From Candidatus Latescibacterota bacterium (GTDB lineage Bacteria > Latescibacterota > UBA2968 > UBA8231), in contig JAJEGS010000039.1 in assembly GCA_022819745.1 (NCBI GenBank), positions 372,001 through 436,000 on the forward strand: a DNA stretch of 64,000 nucleotides, given 5' to 3'. The translations under genes were made by a program, and so were the position numbers. Within the stretch, counting starts at the first letter, position 1. Each line of letters begins with the position of its first letter. Shown here in pieces: positions 16,542 to 25,527 of the stretch. The notes beneath the pieces were generated by a model. That model was not told the origin of the DNA. It searched no databases and saw only the letters and a list, made by a program, of their open reading frames with translations.

Positions 16542-19523
16542 CTAGAAATCCACGGTGACGCCGAAATTGGCCATGCGCGGGATGTCGTAAATCGCCTGAC
16601 TCTGGCCAGTGAAGGCCCGGTTGAGGTTGCCCGTCGGGTCTCCATCGTCCTCCCACTTGGTGGTAGAGGCGATGTTGCGATTGTCCCACGTCAGGATATT
16701 CTCGCGATCAAACAGATTGCGCACCTCAAAGAAGGCCCCTAGCGACAAGCCGCCCAACGCAAGGCCGCGGTGGAGCCGCAGGTCTGTGCGCATATTCCAC
16801 GGAGCCTGCCGGGTCTCGCGCGCACGCGGATCGTCCGTGGTGGCCGTCACATTGTAGTTGAAGCCGCTATCAGCCGTCGAGATCAAGGTCAACCCAACCT
16901 CTGCTGGCAACTCGGCCAACAGTGTAACGGCGATGCGGTGGGCACGGTCGTAGCCGGTGACCAATGGATTGCCACCGCCGTTGACATTGGCCTCGTACGT
17001 GTTGAAACGCTCCTTGTTGGCCAACGCCGTCTCCAAGGCTTGGACATCGGTTGCAGCGTTGACCGAAAACGAGTTTTTATCCGGGAAAGGCGTCGAGTTA
17101 TTGCCGTTGCGCGATGCTTTGATATAGCTGTACGCGTAGTTGACGCGGCCATTGATCTTGCTCTGCGACCGGCGCTCCACTCCAAACTCAATGCCGCGGC
17201 TGTCGGCGTACCCGCCGCTGGTATTGATACTGTAGGTGGCAAAGCCAGCGTCGGCTGGGCTGATGGTAAAGCCGAGCCGCCCGTAGTTTTCAATGTCTCG
17301 GTAATAGGCCGTGACGTCGAACAAGTACTCGGGCGCGAAGCTGTACTGCAAGCCCATCTCGTACGCAGTGGCCGTCGTCGGATCCGCCCCGACATCGGGC
17401 ACGTTCGGCCACGCTGGGTTGGTGAAGCTGTCGTAGTCCTCATAGAGGTACGAAAACGACGGCGGCGAGTAGAACTTGCCCCACGAGTAGTGCATGGCGG
17501 CCTGCTCGCTGATCGGATGCGAGATTCCCAGCCTCGGCTGCAAGTACCAGCGCGTTTCAACCTCCCCACTGCGAATCGGGGTGCGGTAGGTGTGGGTCTG
17601 GCCGCCTTCATAGGTGTATTCGCCCTCTTCGGACGGGCGGAAAAAGTCGGTGAGTTGCTCGGCGTCCGCATTGAAGCTGTCGAGCCGCAAGCCGGCGTTT
17701 AGGATGATGCCCTCGTACTCAATTTTGTCCTGTACATATAAGGCCAGTTCGCTCGGGCTGCGCTCGTAGTCGGAAATCTCGTATGGCAGGTTGGAATAGC
17801 CCACCGTAATCTGCGTCCGCTGCATGAGCTTCGAGACTGTGTGGCTGCGGAACAGTAGGCCGGCCTTGAGCTGGTGGTGGTAGTTGTACTGATGGGTGAT
17901 GTCGGCCTTGAGCTGCATCACGTCGCGGTTGAGCTCTTCAAAGTAGAAGCCCGCCTGCGCCAAGCGGTACTGATTGTCGCCAAAGGGCAGGTCGAAGTTG
18001 CGCGAATTGCCGGGGTTGGTGGTAAAAAAGGTAAAGTTGCCGTCGGCATCGGCCCCAGAGCCGTCAACGCCTAGGTACTTTTCCGACTCTTCGGCGCTGT
18101 CGATGAAGACGAAGTCGCCGCTCTCGTCCGCCTCGACGATGCCGTCGGCGTTGTCGTCGGAATAGCCGAACTTGCTCGTGCGCGTAACCTGCGAGAGCTT
18201 GATCTCGTAGAAAGTATTATTAGAAAGCGAGTGGCTCATCCCCAGATAGGCCATCGTCCCTAACTTCTTGTTGCCCAAAGCCCCCTCGGGGAAATAGGCG
18301 TAGCGGCCGCTGAAGTTGCGATTGACCCAACCTCCCAACTCACCGCCGTCGTCGATCATGACGTTGCCGGTCAGCTTGACATTCTGGCTGAGCCGATTCG
18401 TCAGCTTGAGCGAATAGCGTTGCGAGCGGTTGAGCTGGTTAGGGAAAAGTCCCTCGTCGTTGAGATAGCGCGTGGTCAAGTAGAAATGGGTGCGCGGCAA
18501 CACTTTGCCGCCCAGCGAAAGCTCCATTTCCGTCGAAGGATTATCGCCGTAGGTAACTTGCTCGGGATCGAAAATGTAGTACTTCTCGGCCTTGGCCTTA
18601 TCGGCTTCGTCCTCGGAGGCCAGCAAGTCGTCGCGCGCCTGCAGGTAACTGTCGAAGTACGTCGTCTTATTGACGGTGTCGGCCAAGCTCGCATAGACAT
18701 CCGGCCCGGCGTTTTTGTAACCGCTGACGCCGCGACGGACAAACAGCCGTCCCTCGAACTCGTCGCCGCCTTCGCGCGTTACTACATTGACGATGCCAGC
18801 GCTAGCCGCGTCGTACTCGGCGTTGAAGGTACCGGCGATAATGTCCAGCGACTGCACGTTGCTGGCGTTGACGCCGACCGCAGTGAACTCGCCGTCCGAG
18901 GTGCGATTTACATCTACATAGGGGTTCCAAGTGACCAGGCCTTCGCCGGCGCGGAAATACGTATCCGACACATCGATCCCATCGACGAGCACCTTGGCCT
19001 CGGCCTTGCGCCCGCCGCGAATATAGCCGCGGAACACGCTCGGCGTCGTGTTAATCAGGTCCTGCAAGTCGGCCACCGGCATGGTGTTGTTGAGCTCGGC
19101 GCGGCCGACTGTCGCCCGGCTGGTCGTCAGTGAGCGCTCGACCAGCGGTGCCTCGGCAACCACTGTTATCGTCTCCCCTTCGATCGCCTCGGTCTCCAGC
19201 TCGAAATCGACCGTCGTCGTCAGGTCCAAGCGGACCTCGATCTGGGTTTGGCGCACTGTTTGGTGCCCTATATAACTAGCTTCGACCGAGTACGTGCCGG
19301 GTGGAATATTGAGCAGAAAATAGCGGCCCATGTCGTCGGCTGTAGTGCCGACTCGCTCGCCGCCCACTTCGGCGACCACATTGGCCCCGGGCAATGCCTG
19401 CCCGGAATCGTCTTGTACTACGCCGGCGATCTTGCCGTTGCCAGCGAATGCCGGCAGGGCGAACAAGGCGCAAAACAGCGCCGCGCCTAGTGCCACCGGC
19501 CACTTCCTCCTCTCAATGTGCAT
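16542..19523 (-). CDS. TonB-dependent outer-membrane receptor with carboxypeptidase-regulatory-like N-domain
   Basis: A 993-residue outer-membrane receptor. Signal peptide residues 1-27 (ending LPAFA) are followed by a carboxypeptidase-regulatory-like beta-sandwich (about 29-115: GVVQDDSGQALPGANVV, IPPGTYSVEASYIG), a plug domain (about 125-270, with VLVDGIDVSD and SAGIVNVVTREGG) and a long beta-barrel with alternating aromatic strands, ending VTVDF. Such receptors import oligosaccharides, chelates or peptides using proton-motive force relayed by TonB. AGGAGG seven bases before ATG supports the start. It heads an operon with the FlgD-tail protein and PorV-like barrel. The ligand is not evident; the plug departs from SusC-type sequences and no SusD homologue is present. 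Confidence 0.92.
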   Translation of the reverse strand: MHIERRKWPVALGAALFCALFALPAFAGNGKIAGVVQDDSGQALPGANVVAEVGGERVGTTADDMGRYFLLNIPPGTYSVEASYIGHQTVRQTQIEVRLDLTTTVDFELETEAIEGETITVVAEAPLVERSLTTSRATVGRAELNNTMPVADLQDLINTTPSVFRGYIRGGRKAEAKVLVDGIDVSDTYFRAGEGLVTWNPYVDVNRTSDGEFTAVGVNASNVQSLDIIAGTFNAEYDAASAGIVNVVTREGGDEFEGRLFVRRGVSGYKNAGPDVYASLADTVNKTTYFDSYLQARDDLLASEDEADKAKAEKYYIFDPEQVTYGDNPSTEMELSLGGKVLPRTHFYLTTRYLNDEGLFPNQLNRSQRYSLKLTNRLSQNVKLTGNVMIDDGGELGGWVNRNFSGRYAYFPEGALGNKKLGTMAYLGMSHSLSNNTFYEIKLSQVTRTSKFGYSDDNADGIVEADESGDFVFIDSAEESEKYLGVDGSGADADGNFTFFTTNPGNSRNFDLPFGDNQYRLAQAGFYFEELNRDVMQLKADITHQYNYHHQLKAGLLFRSHTVSKLMQRTQITVGYSNLPYEISDYERSPSELALYVQDKIEYEGIILNAGLRLDSFNADAEQLTDFFRPSEEGEYTYEGGQTHTYRTPIRSGEVETRWYLQPRLGISHPISEQAAMHYSWGKFYSPPSFSYLYEDYDSFTNPAWPNVPDVGADPTTATAYEMGLQYSFAPEYLFDVTAYYRDIENYGRLGFTISPADAGFATYSINTSGGYADSRGIEFGVERRSQSKINGRVNYAYSYIKASRNGNNSTPFPDKNSFSVNAATDVQALETALANKERFNTYEANVNGGGNPLVTGYDRAHRIAVTLLAELPAEVGLTLISTADSGFNYNVTATTDDPRARETRQAPWNMRTDLRLHRGLALGGLSLGAFFEVRNLFDRENILTWDNRNIASTTKWEDDGDPTGNLNRAFTGQSQAIYDIPRMANFGVTVDF

Positions 19524-19783
19524 GAGTGTCCTCCTGTGACGTGCTATACTAGAGGTGAGGTAAAGCAGAATCTAGCGCACTGGCCGCAAATTTTGCGGAA
19601 ACGCGCCAGAGAAACAATAAATACAAGAATTTCAGGCCACGCCGTCAATAGGCACAAAAATCAGGTAGTGGACTATTTAAAAAATGCGATACGGATTAAT
19701 ATTTAAAACGTTTGCAATATAGGCGACATTTGCGCCCAACGTTTAAAGCTCGTGCTACAATAATAATCGGCCTCGCTGCCTAC
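19524..19783 (-). promoter_or_regulatory. Probable promoter region of the TonB-receptor operon with an inverted motif
   Basis: This AT-rich gap upstream of the receptor gene contains TTTAAAACGTTTGCAA at 19702-19717 and AACGTTTAAA at 19738-19747, which read as an imperfect inverted pair; the centre AACGTT resembles LacI-family operators. No coding frame was seen. The promoter itself could not be assigned with confidence, so the regulatory role is inferred only from position and symmetry. Confidence 0.3.
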
Positions 19784-20878
19784 TTATCGCCCCTCCCGCC
19801 AAGCGACCAACGGATGCTCTCGCCGCTGCATGGGAAACTCCACCCTTCCCCCAGTAATCTCCGCCTCATAAGCCCCCAAAATCATCTCCAAAGCCGCCAC
19901 TGCGTCGCGCGCACTCGACAGCGGCTCGCGGTCAGCCTCGGCCGCGTCGATCAAATCGGCAACCGCCAAGTCGTTGCCCGTGCTCAGCGCTTCGTCCACC
20001 ACCTCGTCTAAGGGAACCCACTGCTGGCTCGCATCGGCTGGATCAAATACCGGATGCGGATAGAGCATGGCCGGGCCACTGCCGCCGCCGCGCAGCGCAA
20101 TCACGCCCTCGCTGCCCTCAATCTCCATACCCATTCGCGCACCCCCACCATCGACGTGTTTCCGCGAATCAAAAAAGCCGGCCACCCCGCTCTTAAAGGC
20201 GAAGTAGCTATTGATGCAATCGCCGGCGATCGGCCCCACCGGCTCGGTCGCCTCCCGCACATCTTCGACCTGTAACGCACGGCCTTCGTGCACAACGTGC
20301 GCCGTCATCCACGCCACGTCGCCGACAAACAGGCGCATCATGTTGAACAAGTGCGTCCCCAACACGATCATGTCCTCGCCGCCGCCGCGCCGATCCTGTT
20401 TGCCGTGGGCGCGAATGGCCTGCACCGCACCGATCCGCCCCTGTGCCAACACCTCCTTTACGTGCTGGATGCGCGGCATATACGCCCCCTGATGCGCCAC
20501 CGCCACCTTGCGCCCGGTCGCCTCGGCTTTAGACACAATCTGGTCGCCCTCAGCCAAGTTCCACGTCATGGGCTTTTCGCAGTACACGTGCGCCCCCACC
20601 TCCAAACAGGCCAACACCATCTCCAAGTGGCAATCGGTCCAACGCGGCCCAACCGTCACTACTTCCGGTTGCTCGGCCTCTAGCATCTCGCGCCAGCCGG
20701 CGTACGCGCGGGGAGCAGCCAATTCCTCCTGCTTAGCCTGCCGCTCCTCGGCGTCCTCATCGGCGACCGCCACCACCTCAATGCGCGGATGGTTCTTCAA
20801 ACCCAAGTGCAACCCGTGTCCCCAATTGCCCCGCCCGGTCCGGCCTATAGCCGCTGCTCGATACATCTTGTCGCTCAT
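19784..20878 (-). CDS. Gfo/Idh/MocA family NAD(P)-dependent oxidoreductase
   Basis: A 364-residue enzyme. The N-terminal Rossmann motif is AAAIGRTGRGNWGHGL (residues 8-23), with the family EKP motif at 101-103 (YCEKPMTW) supplying the catalytic-site lysine. The C-terminal half is the usual alpha/beta substrate domain with HLFNMMRLFVGD. Members oxidise or reduce sugars, inositols and derivatives. GRTGRGNWG is an unusual nucleotide loop compared with the common GxGxxG. AGGAGGAC before the ATG supports the start. The DUF6785 gene lies 57 bases upstream on the same strand, so transporter and enzyme are likely co-transcribed. The substrate cannot be inferred. Confidence 0.92.
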   Translation of the reverse strand: MSDKMYRAAAIGRTGRGNWGHGLHLGLKNHPRIEVVAVADEDAEERQAKQEELAAPRAYAGWREMLEAEQPEVVTVGPRWTDCHLEMVLACLEVGAHVYCEKPMTWNLAEGDQIVSKAEATGRKVAVAHQGAYMPRIQHVKEVLAQGRIGAVQAIRAHGKQDRRGGGEDMIVLGTHLFNMMRLFVGDVAWMTAHVVHEGRALQVEDVREATEPVGPIAGDCINSYFAFKSGVAGFFDSRKHVDGGGARMGMEIEGSEGVIALRGGGSGPAMLYPHPVFDPADASQQWVPLDEVVDEALSTGNDLAVADLIDAAEADREPLSSARDAVAALEMILGAYEAEITGGRVEFPMQRREHPLVAWREGR

Positions 20879-20935
20879 GTCTAGTCCTCCTTGTGTCGGC
20901 GTCGCGTGTGGACGCCTAGTGTGAAGATCCTGCTC

Positions 20936-22858
20936 CTAACGCACCCCCACGTACACCACATTCCCCATCTCTCCGAGACAAAAGTCGATCACCATCCACA
21001 TGGCCGCGCCTAGGAGCTGCCCGGCGATCAGCCCGACGAAGAGCGGCTTGTACGTGAGGTAGCCGCGCGTACCCGTGAATTTGAAGATCACGGCCTTGCA
21101 CAACCAGCCCAAAAACACCGAAAACCACGCCACGCCCATGACCCAACTATCGCTCACCGGCAGGCCGATGTAGTGCAGCGGCCACCACGGAAAGTGGTGC
21201 TGCATGTAAATCAGTCCGCCCATCAAGGCCGCACCCACGCCCGTAAACAGCAGCCGCGGACGGATGTGATCCCAGCCAACGGGATTGTGAATCTTGTCCT
21301 CCAAAAAGCGATAGGCCAGCGTCGGCACCCCGAATTGGCGCAAGTTGATCCCGCCGTGCGTGTAGTTCAAATAGAGGGTGATCCAGAAGGCCCCCATCAT
21401 GCCGACGACGACCGCGATGACCAACCCCCAAAACAGGCGGCGGTGATTGGCTCCATGCCCGTGCGCCAGCTTGAGTGCGTTGGCCGTGGAAGCCATGACC
21501 GTAGTGCGCATTTCAGCGGCCCACGAATAGCTCAGGCTGATCGACGCCAGCCCCTTCCAGCCGATGACATCCGTGCCCAAGGTATAGACTGCAAAGGGCT
21601 GCGGCAGCATAGTCGAAGAGGTAAAACCTACGCCGCCTTGGGCAATAACCCGCGCAATGGCCAGGAAAATGGCAAATGCCCCGCAGAAAAACACCACCGC
21701 CGCCACCACCGGCACCCCACTCAAAAGCAGCCAGCCAAAAAAGTAAGCCGCGCATACAATCCACAGCCACACAGCCGCCCGGTACGAGAGAATCTCGTCG
21801 CCATCGTCGGCCTGCACGCCGCGCTTAAACGCCGCGTTAAACACTTGGCGCAAGTGGCCCCGCGCCGTCCACAAAATCGCCGCCACCAGCACCAGCATCG
21901 CCCCCATCCCTTGGTGCGACAGGGCTATCGAAGAACCCGTCAGCGCCTCATTGTGCCCTTTGACCTCAAAGCCGATGACGTTGAAAATCCCGGTCTGGCA
22001 GCGGCTCAACAAGTGGAAAAACCACACCGAGAAGGCCACGTTGAGATTGAGAAAATACGCCACGCCAATGATGGCGAAATTGACGAAGATGTGCAGCCGC
22101 ACGCTGTCGCGGAACAGCATCAGCGGCTCGAACACCAGCCGCACCTCGGGCACGTAAAAAAAGTAGTGGTTCAGCCCGTCCAGCACTTGAATGGCAAAAG
22201 GCAACGCAAACCCGACCCACATCAGCGGATTGCGAAACAACTGCGGGAAAATGCCCTCGTCGTTGCCGCGCAGCATCTCCAAGGGTACCTGCGCCAAGGG
22301 AAAGACCAACCGCTCCTGTTCGACCCAAGGCCGCCGGAAGACGACCATCGTGGCGATCATCAGCAGATAGACCGCCAGCATCGCGCTGCCCCAAGCTGCC
22401 AGCGGCACCAGCCAAGCACCCCACGGAATGCCCATCCCCGCGGGCAGCCCTTCGTAAAAGAAGCGCGCAGCCTCGGCTTCGTGCGGCGCAAGCCAAGAGG
22501 GGATCAGCGGTTGAATCAGCTCGGTCCAGCGGTTTTCTGGCGTGGCGTAGTAAAAGGGGCGGGTGAGGATGTGGCACAGGTTGGTCACCAATCCCCAAGT
22601 GGGAATCGCCGACGCCACGACCATCATCGCGTACACGACCACCAGCTCGCTCGTGCGCAGCGCCCAAGACTTGATGGTTACTTTCAACAGGGGGTTGACC
22701 AGCCCGACGAGAACCAAAAAGACCATCATCGCGCCAGCCGCAATGTAATCCGAGGTCAGACCGGCGTTTTGCAGGACGAGTACTGAGTAGGGACAAGCTA
22801 AGTTCAAGAAGAGCGCCGCCCCCGCGCCCAATACGAGGGCGCGCCGCGTCACCTCCAA
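20936..22858 (-). CDS. DUF6785/DUF6784 family membrane protein
   Basis: A 640-residue multi-pass membrane protein closely similar in layout to the one at 31113-33047: an N-terminal helix with ACPYSVLVL, the ATPENRWTELIQPLIPSWL segment near residues 120-140, FFYEGLPAGMGIPWGAW, RRPWVEQERLVFPLAQVPLEML, and a C-terminal FPWWPLHYIGLPVSDSW then GWLCKAVIFKFTG and YLTYKPLFVGLIAGQ. The start codon is TTG at 22858, supported by GGAGG seven bases upstream. It is followed by a Gfo/Idh/MocA gene, suggesting uptake of a compound that the oxidoreductase then processes. The family has no experimentally known substrate that I can name. Confidence 0.75.
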   Translation of the reverse strand: MEVTRRALVLGAGAALFLNLACPYSVLVLQNAGLTSDYIAAGAMMVFLVLVGLVNPLLKVTIKSWALRTSELVVVYAMMVVASAIPTWGLVTNLCHILTRPFYYATPENRWTELIQPLIPSWLAPHEAEAARFFYEGLPAGMGIPWGAWLVPLAAWGSAMLAVYLLMIATMVVFRRPWVEQERLVFPLAQVPLEMLRGNDEGIFPQLFRNPLMWVGFALPFAIQVLDGLNHYFFYVPEVRLVFEPLMLFRDSVRLHIFVNFAIIGVAYFLNLNVAFSVWFFHLLSRCQTGIFNVIGFEVKGHNEALTGSSIALSHQGMGAMLVLVAAILWTARGHLRQVFNAAFKRGVQADDGDEILSYRAAVWLWIVCAAYFFGWLLLSGVPVVAAVVFFCGAFAIFLAIARVIAQGGVGFTSSTMLPQPFAVYTLGTDVIGWKGLASISLSYSWAAEMRTTVMASTANALKLAHGHGANHRRLFWGLVIAVVVGMMGAFWITLYLNYTHGGINLRQFGVPTLAYRFLEDKIHNPVGWDHIRPRLLFTGVGAALMGGLIYMQHHFPWWPLHYIGLPVSDSWVMGVAWFSVFLGWLCKAVIFKFTGTRGYLTYKPLFVGLIAGQLLGAAMWMVIDFCLGEMGNVVYVGVR

Positions 22859-23128
22859 GCCAATTCCTCCGTTTGCATGGCCGCAAAATAGCCGCTGGCC
22901 CTAGCGGTGGCAAAAGATGAGGGAACGATTGTGTGGAAGTGGTTGTAGACCTCCGACCAATAACGCTTGATTTCGTATTGCATAGACCTCAATAATTGGG
23001 AATAACTTCGAATTAGAAGTCGAAAAAAGTAAAAATAGGACCCATCGCGGGCAATGGGATCGCCGGTTGACTGAAGGTCGAGTGCGGCTATCTTTGGGCC
23101 AAAAAAATCAGACCCTATAGGAGTACCT
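22859..23128. other. Divergent intergenic region upstream of the CDP-alcohol transferase operon
   Basis: An AT-richer gap between divergent genes. GGAGG at its left edge serves the TTG start of the DUF6785 gene, and AGGAG at about 23119-23123 serves the GTG start of the transferase gene. I see no conserved RNA element; in particular nothing resembling an Mg2+-sensing leader was recognised, although mgtE lies further down the operon. Confidence 0.35.
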
Positions 23129-23845
23129 GTGCGCAAATCCCCGTACACGTCTGCGGACTTCAAGGCCAGCAAACCCGAGGTCATGGGACTAGTCGAAGTC
23201 CTGTTCAACCGCCGCCTCTCCACCCTGCTCACCCGCTTGTTGGTCCGCACCCCCCTCACCCCCAACCAAGTAACGGTCCTTTCCTTTCTTGTCATCCTGC
23301 CCGGTGTGTACCTGCTCTCCACGGGCGAGCGCATGGCCCTCATCGGGGCCGGCCTGCTCATCCAACTATCCTTTACGCTCGATTGCTGCGACGGCGAAAT
23401 CGCTCGTTTGCGCGGCCTCAGTTCGCCATTTGGCGCTTGGCTCGACGGTCTGTTCGACCGCATCGCCGAACTGATGCTTTGCCTCGCGTTGGGACGAGCA
23501 TTGGAGCACCAAAGCGGCGATCCACACGCCTACCTCTACTCGTTTGTCGTCTTCGCTTCGCTGGCCATGACCCACATCGCCACCCTGATGAATGCCACGG
23601 CCTTTGGCAAGGGGCAGCTAGCCGAATCCGCGAGCCGCGGCCTGCTTGGCCGCTTGGCCGACTTGTTGCGCGTTCCGCCGCTGAAATTGCGCAACTATCT
23701 GCGCAGCGGCATCGACGTCTATTTGATGGTTTTCGCCCTAGGCGCGGTGTTTGACCACCTCATGGGGGTCGTCTATTATTTCGCCATTGTGCAGAACCTC
23801 TATTGGCTGGCCATCGTCTTAATGGTAATTAAACAAAAAAAGTAA
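23129..23845 (+). CDS. CDP-alcohol phosphatidyltransferase family enzyme
   Basis: A 238-residue integral membrane enzyme. The complete family signature D-G-x2-A-R-x8-G-x3-D-x3-D is present: D85, D88-G89, A92-R93, G102, D106 and D110. It transfers a phosphoalcohol from CDP-activated donors to an acceptor, as in phospholipid or phospho-inositol synthesis. About six hydrophobic helices flank the motif. GTG at 23129 is chosen because of AGGAG just upstream. The first gene of an operon with an MscS-like channel and two MgtE-type genes (gap of 13 bases to the next), it may be linked to envelope or Mg2+ homeostasis because this reaction needs divalent metal; that link is inference. The acceptor alcohol is unknown. 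Confidence 0.9.
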   Translation: MRKSPYTSADFKASKPEVMGLVEVLFNRRLSTLLTRLLVRTPLTPNQVTVLSFLVILPGVYLLSTGERMALIGAGLLIQLSFTLDCCDGEIARLRGLSSPFGAWLDGLFDRIAELMLCLALGRALEHQSGDPHAYLYSFVVFASLAMTHIATLMNATAFGKGQLAESASRGLLGRLADLLRVPPLKLRNYLRSGIDVYLMVFALGAVFDHLMGVVYYFAIVQNLYWLAIVLMVIKQKK

Positions 23846-23858
23846 CTGGAGGGGTCTT

Positions 23859-24695
23859 ATGGAGCCCAGCCCATCCGCTGAGATGCTCGCCGTCCTAGGT
23901 TCCATTAAAGAGAGCTTCTTCCACGTGCTGCCCAAGTTGGTCGTCGCCCTAGTCGTCCTGTTCGTCGGGTGGCTCGTGGCGTGGTCGCTCCGCGCGCTCG
24001 TGCGCCGAGTGGTCGAGCGTTTTTCCAAGCGGATTTCCGCGGGAACGACCACAGCCGCTTGGCAACAGGCCCTAGCCGACCAAGGGGCTGGGCGCGTTTT
24101 CTCAAGCAGCGTCTATTGGCTCGTCTTGTTGGTCGCGGTCATGGTGGCCAGTGAGGCTGTCGGGCTCCCGGTTTTAACCACCTATCTGGCCGCTTTAGCA
24201 CAATACCTGCCTAGGGTAATCGCGGCGATCGCGGTCCTGTTCGCCGGCGTCATCGGAGGTCGCCTCATTAGCGATGCGGCCATGACTACGGCCTTTCGCT
24301 TGCTGCCGCATCAGGGGCGGCAATTGGCCCGCCTCGTCCGGGGAATCATCATCGGCGCGGCCATTCTCGTGGCAACCAAGCAACTCGGCGTAGATGTATC
24401 GCTGCTGACAAACATCTTCTTGATCGTGCTCGCCGCGCTCCTCGCCGGTGCGGCCTTTGCATTTGGGCTAGGTGCCCGCAGCATTATCGCCAACATCCTC
24501 GCCATGCACTACGTCAACAAGTCCTACGACGTGGGTCAGCGGATTCGCCTTGGCGACGGCAACGGGCGCATCGTGCGAATGACCTCCACCGCCGTTTTTA
24601 TCGAGCACGACGAGGGCGAGTTGGGCATCCCCGGCCATCAGTTCTTCGAAGAGCGCTGCCTCCGCATCAGCAAAGGAGTGTCCAGTGAACCTTGA
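23859..24695 (+). CDS. MscS-like mechanosensitive channel family protein
   Basis: A 278-residue membrane protein with four to five hydrophobic segments. It combines the conserved TM-helix repeats of small MscS relatives (LPKLVVALVVLFVGWLVAWSLRALVRR, then LPRVIAAIAVLFAGVIGGRLI) with a C-terminal pore and beta-domain region: GAAFAFGLGARSIIANILA, DVGQRIRLGDGNGRIVRMTSTAVFI. The glycine/alanine-rich pore helix is intact. Such channels release solutes on membrane tension. GGAGG precedes the ATG, and the gene overlaps the start of the next gene by 11 bases. The short C-terminus lacks the large cytoplasmic cage of classical MscS. Confidence 0.85.
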   Translation: MEPSPSAEMLAVLGSIKESFFHVLPKLVVALVVLFVGWLVAWSLRALVRRVVERFSKRISAGTTTAAWQQALADQGAGRVFSSSVYWLVLLVAVMVASEAVGLPVLTTYLAALAQYLPRVIAAIAVLFAGVIGGRLISDAAMTTAFRLLPHQGRQLARLVRGIIIGAAILVATKQLGVDVSLLTNIFLIVLAALLAGAAFAFGLGARSIIANILAMHYVNKSYDVGQRIRLGDGNGRIVRMTSTAVFIEHDEGELGIPGHQFFEERCLRISKGVSSEP

Positions 24696-25527
24696 ACAAC
24701 AGCTCCTCGCGCAATTTGCAACCGATCATCCGGCGGAAGTCGCTTCCGCCCTAGCGGCCATGTCGCACCGAGAAGCAGCACTGGTACTCGGCGACCTCGC
24801 GCCAGCAGTTGCCGCAGGCCTCTTGCACTACCTGCCATCGCTTTCTGCGGCCCTCGCCCTAGAGCAGCTAGCCGCCGAAGATGCGGCCGCCTTACTCGTT
24901 GCCGTGCGCCCGGATATCGCCGCGTCCATCTTGCGGGCGACTCCGAGCGAGCGTCGAGCCGCCGTCATCGCTGGCTTTCCCCCGCGCCTTCAAGCCACGA
25001 TTTCGAGCCTACTCATCTACGCCGAGGATACGGCCGGGGCGCTCATGGACCCGGAAGTGCTCACCGCATTCGAGCAGGAGCCGGTTTGCCAAGTACTCGA
25101 ACGGCTCCAGCGCAATCCCGAGCACGCCCTCTACTATCTCTACGTGGTAGCCGACGATCAGCGGCTCGTCGGCGTCGTCAACATGCGGGAACTAATGGGC
25201 GCTCGGCCCGATGCGTTGCTCGCATCGGTCTGCACGCGCAATGTCGCATCCATTGCCGCCAGCGCCACTTGGCAAACCGTGGTGGGGCACCCAGCGTGGG
25301 GAAGAGTCCACGCGCTGCCCGTAGTGGACAAGGCCGGCCAGTTCGTCGGTGTCCTCCGCTACGAAATCGTGCGGGCTTTAGAGCGAGGTCAAACTAGCGG
25401 CACCTTGGCAGACAGCAGCCTGCAAACGGCCTCGGCCCTCGGCGAAGTATTTGGCCTCGGCCTGCGCGGCGTATTTCACTGGCCGACCTCCGGGACCACC
25501 GGTGGTTCAAGCGAGCGAGAGTCGTAA
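24685..25527 (+). CDS. Soluble MgtE-like protein (MgtE N-domain plus CBS pair, no membrane part)
   Basis: A 280-residue protein that resembles only the cytoplasmic half of MgtE: an N-domain of short helical repeats (about 1-115: HPAEVASALAAM, EREAALVL-type repeats) and a CBS pair (about 117-245: EDTAGALMDPEVLTAF, YLYVVADDQRLVGVVNMREL, HALPVVDKAGQFVGVLRYE). In MgtE these domains bind Mg2+ and gate the channel. The C-terminal 35 residues are non-conserved and no transmembrane helices follow. The GTG at 24685 sits after AAAGGAGTG and overlaps the previous gene by 11 bases; its stop overlaps the mgtE start by one base (TAATG). It may regulate or heterodimerise with the adjacent MgtE; this is inference. 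Confidence 0.85.
   Translation: MNLEQQLLAQFATDHPAEVASALAAMSHREAALVLGDLAPAVAAGLLHYLPSLSAALALEQLAAEDAAALLVAVRPDIAASILRATPSERRAAVIAGFPPRLQATISSLLIYAEDTAGALMDPEVLTAFEQEPVCQVLERLQRNPEHALYYLYVVADDQRLVGVVNMRELMGARPDALLASVCTRNVASIAASATWQTVVGHPAWGRVHALPVVDKAGQFVGVLRYEIVRALERGQTSGTLADSSLQTASALGEVFGLGLRGVFHWPTSGTTGGSSERES

Noticed and set aside
21173..22786. 537-codon open frame on the plus strand
   Set aside because: It is antisense to a DUF6785 gene with clear family motifs; the predicted protein is rich in His, Arg, Gln and Pro, as expected of a shadow frame in GC-rich DNA.
22859..23128. Mg2+ riboswitch for the mgtE operon
   Set aside because: No conserved M-box-like sequence blocks were recognised in the gap.
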